Position numbers and translations under genes: made by a program
Shown here: in pieces, positions 55,965 through 64,000 of the stretch
How positions within the stretch are numbered: the stretch's first letter is position 1
How the letters are laid out: the number at the start of each line of letters is the position of its first letter
The notes under the pieces: model-generated
Database searches by the model: none
What the model was told of the DNA's origin: nothing
Seen by the model: only the letters and a program-made list of their open reading frames with translations
Source: Proteles cristata cristata
Taxonomy: Eukaryota > Chordata > Mammalia > Carnivora > Hyaenidae
DNA: 64,000 bases
Assembly: GCA_017311185.1 (NCBI GenBank)
Contig: JAESUZ010003091.1
Location: 124,001 to 188,000, forward strand
Reading direction: 5' to 3'

Positions 55965-56540
55965 AAAAATTTATTTTAGAGAGAGCGCGCGCCAGAGTGG
56001 GAGAGAGGGGCAGAGAGAGAGAGAGAGGCGGGGGAGGGGGAAGATCTTAACTAGGATCCACGCTTAGGCACGTGGTTAATGCGGGGCTGGTTCCCAGGAC
56101 CCTGAGATCATGACCTGAGCTGAAATCAGGTCCGACACTCCACTCACTGAGCCACCCAGGAGCCCCACTTCTTCTTTTTTTAAAAGCTTGATTATAGCGA
56201 TGATTTTTAGTTCCGATTTTGTGGTCCATTTGTCTCCGAGCCATGGCATTGGATTTGCTAAGCGGAATGGACTTTGTTTCAAGAGTATTTCCAAGTCCAT
56301 AGGAAGGAAAGGGATTGAAAAAAATCTAAAGATGGGATTGTGGGACGCCTAGGTTACTCAGTTGGTTAAACGTCCACTCTTGATTTCAGCTCAGGTCATG
56401 ATCTCACGGTTCCTGAGTTCGAGCCCCACATTGGGCTCTGTGCTGACCGCATGGAACCTCCTTGGGATTCTCTCTCTCTCTGCCCCTCCTGTGTGTTTGC
56501 TTGCTCTCTTCTCTGTCTCAAAATAAATAAACTTTAAAAA
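55965..56540. repeat. Two CAN SINEs in SPAG9 intron 1
   Basis: Reverse copy, about 55965-56166 (with GCGCGC in its GA region), and plus copy, about 56345-56540, on either side of unique DNA. Confidence 0.88.
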
Positions 56541-56904
56541 AATAGACGGGATTGCAATTTCTAGTAGTTTATTAGCACTGTTCATAGAACAGGGGTGTTG
56601 TACTGCTACTGCAATGGCATGTTGTGTCTTAATCCTCATTCAGACCCTTCCCAGTATTTGGATGTCCTGGGAGGAGACATATATACCTCTATACACAGGT
56701 GAGGAGCAACCCCAGCATGACCTATCACCTTGGATAGAAGAAATGCTCCCTCCAGTTTTAAACTCCTTTAAGGCCATGTGAACATGGCAAAAGCCCAGGA
56801 TCACGTGTGCTAAGAAAAACATCGGCCACAGGTTGCAGAATCCGAAAATAAAACTAACTGCTAGGCACTGGACTGTATATTAATTTCATAAGTAAGTGAC
56901 TTTT

Positions 56905-57101
56905 TCAAAAAATTTATTCTTAGAGAGAGAGAGTGAGGGAGAGCATGAGCAGAGGAGGGGCAGAGAGAGAGAGAATCCCAAACAGACTCCACACTGTCAA
57001 TGAGAAGCCCAACACAGGGCTCTAACCCATGAACCCTGAGATTTACCTGAACAGAAATCAAGAATCAGACGCTTAACTGACTGAGCCACCCAAGCGCCCC
57101 A
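56905..57101 (-). repeat. CAN SINE
   Basis: Reverse, diverged copy; AGTrAmTGACTTTT flanks it. Confidence 0.88.
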
Positions 57102-57751
57102 GTAAATGACTTTTAAAAAATAAGTTGTCCGATGACTTTTTGGGCAACTTACACTTTTTCAAACAAGTTCTCTATAAGGAAACCTTTGGGCAAAGAGCCA
57201 TGACCTGAGAATAGAGAGCATTGATGAAATGCTAGATGAGCCAATTTCCAGACCACAAACATAAAACCACCTTGTTCTCACTTTTCATGTAAGATGATAA
57301 ATCAGATTTTATCCAGTCTCCAGAAATTCAGTCTTTCTTAGGCCAACATGCAGAAATGAATTCTGTATTTAATTTTTGGTGAGTGCTCTGTTTGTGGCCT
57401 TTAATAGGGAGCCTAAGAGTCTGCTCTTACAGCAAAAGTGCCTCTGGGTATTTACAGCAAAAGTATTTGAAAGCCTGGAAATTGTCCATCACTAGAAAGT
57501 GTAAAGTAAATTCTGAGCACCTTTGTGGAAATTTAGGAGGGTATATAAATGGTGAGAATGTTTTAGGGGGTGTGAAGTACTTTAATCTCTTGCTTGCAGG
57601 AATTCTCAGCAAGGGATAAGAAATTTAATCTGTATTCTAATGATATTACTTAATTTGAATACTTTCTGTCTTTTTCTTTGCTTTTATTTGAATTTTTGTG
57701 TTTGTAGTTAGTCTGCTATTTTTGTGAGTCTTTAAAAACAACGTAAAGGAG

Positions 57752-57970
57752 GGGTGCCTGGGTGGCTCAGTCGGTTGAGCACCCAACTCTCAATTTCGGT
57801 TCTGGTCATGATCCCAGAGTAGTGGGATCAAGTCCTCGCTGAGCCGGGAGCCTGCTTGAGATTCTCCCTCTCCCTATCTCTCCACCTGTCTATCTCTCTC
57901 TTCCTCCCTCCCTCCCTGTTCTGCCCCTCTCCTGGCCTCCTGCTCTCTCTCACAAAAACAAAAATTAAAA
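57752..57970 (+). repeat. CAN SINE with TSD
   Basis: GGGGTGCCTGGGTGGCTCAG head; AAAAACAACrTAAAGGAGG at both ends. Confidence 0.92.
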
Positions 57971-58159
57971 ACAACATAAAGGAGGGTTGATTTTAGATAA
58001 ATTTATGATCAGTTTCAAATGCTAATCAAGAAATCGATCATCTTATTACTTGCTACTCTTCCCTGTGGGTTCTCTGCTCAACTTACATCTTATTGTTCCT
58101 TATGCAAGTCCTATGTGATGCTTTTACCAATGCTGTTCCCTTGGCCTAGAATGATTTTC

Positions 58160-58748
58160 TTTTTTTTTTTTTAATGTTTATTATTTATTTTTGAGAGAGA
58201 GAGCAAGCAAGCAGGGGAGGGGCAGAGAAAGAGAGATATGGAATGTGAAGCAGACTCCAGACTCTGAGCTCTCAGCACAGAGCCTGATGTGGGCCTGAAC
58301 TCATGGACCGTGAGATGGTGACCTGAGCCGAAGTCAGGTGTTTAACTGACTGAGCCAGGCAGGCACCTCTATGAATAATTTATTTGTAAATTGGTGGTTG
58401 TTTTTTTAAGGTTTTATTTTTAAGTAATCTCTATACCCAATGTGGGGCTCGAACTTGTGACCCTGAAATCAAGAGCGGTATGCTCTACTAACTGAGCCAG
58501 CCAGGCACCCCCCAATCAGTGATTTTTTTAAAAATATATTTTCAAAGTTTATTTATTTATTTTGAGAGAGGCAGAGGCAGCGTGAATGGAGGAGAGGCAG
58601 AGAGAGAGAGGGAGAGAGAATCTAAAGCAGGCTTCACACTGTCAGTGTGGATCCTGATATGGGGGTCCAACTTACCAACTGCAAGATCATGAACTGAGCC
58701 AAGATCAAGAGTTGGACGCTTGATCAACTAAGTCACCCAGACGCCCCA
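58160..58748 (-). repeat. Three minus-strand CAN SINEs
   Basis: Reverse copies at about 58160-58370, 58405-58512 (short) and 58530-58748. CAATTAGTGATTTTT-like sequence flanks the last. Confidence 0.9.
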
Positions 58749-59457
58749 ATTAGTGATTTTTAAAAACAGAAGTTTTTATACAAAGTGATCTGGAGAGTGA
58801 TGTTATTTTTGGGAAGAATATGTTAGTGTTTTCATGTCTTTGTGCAGGTTCTGATTCTTTTAAAATAAACATGATTGCTTTGAGTAATTAAAAAAATAAC
58901 AACACAACTTTCCTGATAAGTGGTTTAAAACCCTTTCCTTAGAAATTTAGTTCCAAGTGATTCTGTGGGCTTTGTTTCTTATCGCCATTTTTTTCAGAGT
59001 GAGAGTTTATTTAGCATGATCAAGTGGAGGGAGATTGCACATAAAAATAAAGATGCAGCCTTTTCATCTTTGCTTTCCCCCTTGGACTATAGAAGCTTAT
59101 TGGAAGAGAATGAGCTGAGGAGAATATTGTTGCTGGGAAGATTTATGTGACATTATGACTGCTTTTCTGTGGCTTTTTGCTTAAAAAATTGGGGTGATTA
59201 GATGTTGAGGCGAGGGAGACCACCAATAATTTTCAAATTAACTTTTCCCCAGTGAATCAGCACTTAAAGCAGTAACGAAATTGAAGTTTTATATGAGGAC
59301 TTTAATCAAATTGTTTTCTTTGGAAGTGTGTGAACATGGGAGTTAAAAGATTTGTGGGCAGGAAAGTAGGCACGGATATTCAGTGTTTTTTTAATTGATG
59401 TTAGAGTTCTCATTCATAAAAAATATTTTATTTTTTAAAATGTTTAAAAACAGAGAT

Positions 59458-59517
59458 TGTGATTTGAGCTGAAACCAAAAGTCAGGCGTTTAACTGACTG
59501 AGCCACCCAGGTGCCCC
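59458..59517 (-). repeat. Fragment of an older CAN SINE
   Basis: Only the head end of a reverse copy remains (AACTGACTGAGCCACCCAG), just before a young insertion. Confidence 0.8.
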
Positions 59518-59530
59518 TCATAAAAAATAT

Positions 59531-59756
59531 TTTTTTTTAATGTTTTTTTTTTAAATTTATTTCTAGGAGAGAAAGAGAGAGACCGCGTGAGCAGGGGAGG
59601 GTCAGAGAGAGAGGGAGTCACAGACTATGAAACAGGTTCCAGGCTCTGAGCTGGCAGTCAGCACAGAGCCCGACGCGGGGCCCGAACCCACGAACCGCGA
59701 GATCATGACCTAAGCGAAAGTCAGACGCTTAACCGACTAAGCCACCCAGGTGCCCC
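59531..59756 (-). repeat. Young felid CAN SINE with TSD
   Basis: Reverse young-type copy bounded by CTCATAAAAAAT. Antisense to SPAG9. Confidence 0.95.
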
Positions 59757-59799
59757 TCATAAAAAATGTTTTAATCAAACCTATTGAGGAAGTTAATTT

Positions 59800-60003
59800 T
59801 TTAAAATTGTGTATTTATTTATTTTGAGAGAAGACAGAGTGGGGCAGAGGCAGAGAGAGGAAGAGAGAGAGAACCTGGAATAGGCTTCTCACTGTCAACA
59901 CAAAGCCCGACTTAGGACTTGATCCCATGAAGAGTGAGATCATGACTGAGCAGAAACCAAGAGCTGGACAGTTCAGCGGCTAAGCTAAGCCACCCAGGCA
60001 CCT
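59800..60003 (-). repeat. CAN SINE
   Basis: Reverse, diverged copy; GAAGTyAATTTT on both sides. Confidence 0.88.
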
Positions 60004-60464
60004 TGAAGAAGTCAATTTTGATTTGTTTGCCAGGTAATTTACAATGACAGTTTGTTCATCTCTTTAACAAACACAAAGGGAAGTTTGATGACTTTTCACT
60101 GAGTTATGTGACTTTTCATCAAGGAATAGGAGTGAAGAGTAATTTGCATACTTAGAACATACATTTTGTCGACAGTGGCCGCTGAAGACTTAGTCGAAAA
60201 ACTGAAGTTTATTTTGTGCCTTTAGTACTGTTGTTAGTTAAATCAGTAATTGTGATGGTTCTTCAGACTCCTAGCCTTAATTCTGTCAACTCTGTTGTCT
60301 CAAGGAATTTTAACTTTGCTGTTTTATTTCACAGAAGTAGAGTCGTCGGGGAGGGCGGCCACAGGTCTGTCCGGGAGAACAAGTTGTTGGCCAGGGGCTG
60401 TCAGCATTTGTCATCCTACATGTTTGAGCATACGTGCTATTTCTTAGCTTTCAAACTCCTTTTG

Positions 60465-60790
60465 TTTATTTATTTTTAAAATGTTTATTTACTTTGAGAG
60501 AGAGGGAGGGAGAGAGAGAATCCCAAGCAGGTGCTGCACTGTCTGTGCAGAGCGAGGTGGGGTTGGAACTCACGAACTGCGAAATCATGACCCGAGCCAA
60601 AATCAAGCATTGGATGCTTAACTGACTGAGCTACCCAGGTGCTCCCATATTTTCATATTTTTAAAAATACCATTGTTGGGACACCTGGCTAGCTCAGTCA
60701 GTACAGCATGTGACTCATGATCTCAGAATTGTGAGTTCAAGCCTCAATTTGGGCCTATAATTTACTTAAATTAACAAACAAACAAAAAAA
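60465..60790. repeat. Two CAN SINEs, minus then plus (short)
   Basis: Reverse copy, about 60465-60645, and short plus copy, about 60678-60790 (GGGACACCTGGCTAGCTCAG). Confidence 0.87.
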
Positions 60791-60977
60791 CCCCGTGTGT
60801 TTTCTTGCTGAACCATTTGAATAAGCTTCATACTGCCCCTAGTCAGTCCTCACATGGAGACCCTTTCTGAAAGGAACATTCTGTTTGTTCTCTCGGGGAG
60901 TCTGCGTGTGTGGTGGTGAGGGGGTTGTTGCCTTTCGGAATGGCAGTCACTTAACCATTGATGATTATTAACTCTTT

Positions 60978-61200
60978 TAAAAAAAATTTTTTTTCTAATG
61001 TTTATTTAGTTTTGAGAGACACACACACAGAGTGTGAGTGGGGGAGGGGCAGAGAGAGAGGGAGACACAGAATCTGAAGCAGGCTGCAGGCTCTGAGCTG
61101 TCAGCACAGAGCCCGATGTGGGTTTCAAACCCACAGACCGTGAGATCATGACCTGAGCTGAAGTCAGACGCTTAACCGACTGAGCCACCCAGGTGCCCCC
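60978..61200 (-). repeat. CAN SINE with TSD
   Basis: Reverse copy; ATGATkATTAACTCTT appears at both ends. Confidence 0.92.
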
Positions 61201-61324
61201 ATGATGATTAACTCTTAAGACAGATCTTACCTTCAGAGGTTGCTGAACCTGGTATGTGAGATACCATTATGTGCCCTTGCTTTAGGGACATTCACATTTT
61301 CACTTGGTTAAAATCACACAAAAG

Positions 61325-61658
61325 AGAGGACATCTGGCTGGCTCAACTGGAAGACCTGATCTCAGGCTATGAGTTTGAGTCCCATTTTGGGTGTAGAGAT
61401 TACTAAAAAAAAGCAAGAACTTTTTTTTAAAACAAATTCCTCTTTTTTTTCTTAAAATTTTGTTTATTTTGAGAGAGAGGGAAAAACAGAGTGCAGAAAC
61501 AGGGGAGTAACAGAGAGGGAGAGAGAAAGAAGCCTAAGCAGGCTCTACACTGTCAGCCTAGAGCCCGATGTGGGGCTAGAACTCCCGAAACAGGAGATAT
61601 GACCTGACCTGAAATCAGTAGCCGGACACTTAACTGACTGAACCACCTAGGTACTCCA
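61325..61658. repeat. Two CAN SINEs, plus (short) then minus
   Basis: Short plus copy, about 61325-61415 (GTGTAGAGATTACT), and reverse copy, about 61450-61658. Confidence 0.85.
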
Positions 61659-62179
61659 GCAAAAACTTTAAAATCACAAAAGAGAATATAAACATGGTAA
61701 GGTATCTAGCTAGTTCAGGTAGTTTCCTCTAATGAGAGGATGGATTAGTAGAGTAAGGACTTCTCACTTGATTACTGTGGTATGTGCCATGGTGCATTGA
61801 CCCGGTTCTGGGCCTGAGTCTACTGAGTCTAGTTCCTGTTTCTTGGACTCCTTAGCTTACGTTCACTACACACTGCACATTTCAATCATATGGAGCCTTT
61901 GGTTCCCAGGAGAGCTAGTATCAGAATCTGGGTAAATCATGTGTTTTGCTGATCAGTGTATGAGTTATTTTAAAAACAGTGGTTTTTTTTTTGCTGTGCT
62001 CAACACTCATAATGAATACAGCTCTTACCTAAATAAATTACTGTTTGCCTGACATAAAATACATCAACATAGACCCAGTTTAATAGTATATGTAATGTGT
62101 CTGTTCAGAAAAGCTGATATTTAAAAGTATGTGCATATGATTCTATACATTTTGAAATCTTAGCCAATGATATTTATTT

Positions 62180-62285
62180 GTTTATTTTTAGTAATCTCTA
62201 CACCCAGCATGCAGCATGGGGCTCGAACTCAGGAACCTGAGATCAAGAATTGCATACTCTTCCCACTGAGCCAACCAGGTGCCCC
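62180..62285 (-). repeat. Short tRNA-type CAN SINE
   Basis: Reverse short copy, TAGTAATCTCTACACCCAGC; CTTAGCCA on both flanks. Confidence 0.9.
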
Positions 62286-62317
62286 TTAGCCAGCCATATT
62301 TAGTTATTAGCTGTTCT

Positions 62318-62878
62318 TTTTTTTTTTTTTTTTTTTTTACTTTTTAAGGCTATTTATTTATTTTGAGAGAGTGAGAGAGCACAGATGGGCAAATGGGGTA
62401 GGGGCAGAGAGAGGGAGAGAGAATTCCAAGCAGACTCAGTGCTGTCAGTGCACAGCCTGACAAGGGGCTGAAACTCACGAATTGTGAGATCATGATCTGA
62501 GCTGAGATAGAGTTGGATGCTTAACCCACTGAGCGACCTATGTGCCCCTCGTTAACTAGTTTGAATGCAAGACTGTTTTATTCACATAGGAATTGTAGTG
62601 TCTAGTAGTTTGGCATAACAGGTGCCTCTGAAAATTTTTGAACTCAACCATGGGAATTTACATATATATATTTCATTTATTTTGATAGAGATAACGAGTG
62701 TGAGTTGGGGATGGGCAGAGAGAGGTGGGGAGAGAGAAGCAGGCTTGCAGGCTCCATGCATGATAACAGCCTTGGGGTAGGGGGTACCTGGCTCCATCCC
62801 ACAAACTGTGAGATCATGACCTGAGCTGAAATCAAGAGCTGAATAAAGATGCTTAACCGACTGAGCCACCCAGGGACA
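62318..62878 (-). repeat. Two minus-strand CAN SINEs
   Basis: Reverse copies at about 62318-62550 and 62660-62875. GGGAATTTACATAT flanks the second. Confidence 0.88.
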
Positions 62879-62999
62879 TGGGGAATTTACATATTAATAC
62901 AACAAAGAAGTTTCCAAGTTGAGAGTATAGAGTTATTAGGAACTTTGAAATATTATATTTTTTAAGCCAGTAAACTTTTTCAGTAAATACTTTTCCCTG

Positions 63000-63220
63000 G
63001 CTTTTGTTAGGAAAATGTTCAAACATACAGAAAAACTAAAAATACATTGATCATCTGTATATACATCACTTAGATTCGGCAGTTGTTGTATTTACCTATA
63101 TATGTGTATGTGTTATACGTATATACATATACATATGTAAATATATACACTCAAAATTTATATCTGTACACTTTTAAATTGCTGAACATGTCAAAGTAAA
63201 TTGCAGATGTTCTGACATTT
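63000..63220 (+). mobile_element. Likely old LINE-1 fragment
   Basis: AAACATACAGAAAAACTAAA, ATCTGTATATACATCACTTA and GATTCGGCAGTTGTTGTATT resemble L1 3' sequence, broken by a TA-rich microsatellite. The family is uncertain. Confidence 0.45.
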
Positions 63221-63224
63221 TACC

Positions 63225-63325
63225 TTGGCTCCGTCAGTGGAGCGTGGGACTCCTGATCTCAGGGTAGCTGGTGAGTTCCAGCCCCACGTTGGGCATAGGA
63301 CCTATTTTAAAATAATAAAAATAAT
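63225..63325 (+). repeat. Short tRNA-type CAN SINE, head damaged
   Basis: CTTGGCTCCGTCAGTGGAGC then GGTGAGTTCCAGCCCCACG and an A-rich tail. Confidence 0.8.
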
Positions 63326-63330
63326 TTTAG

Positions 63331-63550
63331 GGTTGCCTGGGTGGCTTAGTCGGTTAAGCGTCCGACTTTCACTTAGGTCATGATCTCGCGGTTCGTGGGT
63401 TCGGGCCCCGTGTCGGGCTCTATGCTGACTGCCAGCTCAGAGCCTGGATCCTGTTTCAGTCTGTGACTCCCTCTCTCTCTGACCTTCCCCTGCTCACGCT
63501 GTCTCTCTCTCTCTCTCCTAGAAATAAATAAAACATTAAAAAAAAATTTT
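63331..63550 (+). repeat. Young felid CAN SINE
   Basis: GGGTTGCCTGGGTGGCTTAG head, GACTTTCACTTAGG; near-consensus body with TCCTAGAAATAAATAAAAC tail. Sense to SPAG9. Confidence 0.94.
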
Positions 63551-63867
63551 TTTTAAATTAAATTTTAAAAAGAGCATTCTACCACATAACCAGAATAGTA
63601 TTTACACTGAGAACATTTTCTGGTATTATCTAATATTCAATTTGAATATTATATGAATAATATATGTCTCTTATAAAGATAAGTTAATATTTTTATAGTG
63701 ATCTACTGTCACTCATCTGGAAAGGAAGAAATAATTGCAGTTTAGATGCTTTCTTATAAGGAATTTAAATCTGAGACCTGTAAGACTGAAAAGTTGGTTA
63801 AAACTTTTTTATTTAAAACTAGAGCATAAAAATATGATGGATTGTTTTTCCCCCTTTTTTAAAAAAA

Positions 63868-64000
63868 AATTTTTTTTTTAATGTTTTATTTATTTCTAGG
63901 AGAGAGAGAGACAGCGTGAGCAGGGGAGGGTCAGAGAGAGAGGGAGTCACAGACTGAAACAGGCTCCAGGCTCTGAGCTGGCAGTCAGCACAGAGCCCGA
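63868..64000 (-). repeat. Young felid CAN SINE cut by the window end
   Basis: Reverse copy with a T-run, TTTATTTCTAGGAGAGAG and the young-type GAGCTGGCAGTCAGC. The head lies beyond 64000. Confidence 0.94.

Larger units (their letters stand above)
54709..64000 (+). other. SPAG9: SPAG9 intron 1 (5' part)
   Basis: It begins at GTGAGG and runs past the window end. I do not find the second exon, whose expected start (KFIEFEDSQ) is absent. The CpG island continues to about 54960. After that come SINEs in both orientations and unique AT-rich sequence at 55140-55950, 57100-57750, 58750-59400 and 61680-62170. Confidence 0.8.

Noticed and set aside
58965..59150. Open segment after ttttttcag in SPAG9 intron 1, in phase with exon 1
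   Set aside because: The acceptor looks good and the frame is open for 51 codons to a TGA, but no polyadenylation signal or usable donor supports it, and the peptide does not match SPAG9. It could be a rare terminal exon; evidence is too thin.

Overview
The window is nuclear DNA from a carnivoran mammal, almost certainly a cat (Felidae). Genes are split into exons with GT-AG (once GC-AG) introns. The spaces between them are filled with tRNA-derived CAN SINEs of the felid type: a GGGGCGCCTGGGTGGCT head, a tRNA-like box B, a CT-rich middle and an AATAAATAAAACATTAAA-type tail. I recognise four genes by protein similarity. Their order and orientation match human 17q21.33, read in reverse: MBTD1 (+), NME2 (-), NME1 (-), SPAG9 (+). 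I see no bacterial, phage, plasmid or CRISPR content.

Region by region: (1) 1-12.6 kb is the 3' end of MBTD1, with its last two coding exons (187-264 and 9390-9508), a 9.1 kb last intron and a roughly 3 kb 3' UTR. (2) 12.6-15.07 kb is intergenic with SINEs. (3) 15.07-18.3 kb is NME2 on the minus strand, complete, with four coding exons giving 152 residues, a noncoding first exon and a CpG island. A compound CA/CT minisatellite lies just upstream. (4) 18.7-22.1 kb is a short intergenic spacer. (5) 22.14-29.97 kb is NME1 on the minus strand, also complete (152 residues), with four young or middle-aged SINEs in intron 2. (6) 30.1-53.9 kb is a large gene-free spacer. It holds dense SINE clusters, an L1 3' end, a MaLR-type LTR, several MIRs and microsatellites. 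(7) 53.9-54.96 kb is the CpG-island promoter and first coding exon of SPAG9 (JIP4), followed by SPAG9 intron 1 to the end of the window.

NME1 and NME2 are tandem paralogues encoding the A and B subunits of hexameric nucleoside diphosphate kinase. Every active-site residue I checked is present in both. MBTD1 is a chromatin reader of the TIP60/NuA4 complex, and SPAG9 is a JNK/p38 and motor-protein scaffold. They are neighbours by ancient synteny and are not a functional cluster.

I found no plainly new biological system. The observations most worth checking are: an in-frame, phase-compatible 177 nt candidate cassette exon in the last MBTD1 intron; a GC-AG intron in NME2; a young SINE carrying what looks like a 3' transduction inside a perfect 16 bp target-site duplication; a compound minisatellite at the NME2 promoter; and inverted young SINE pairs inside NME1 and SPAG9 introns.
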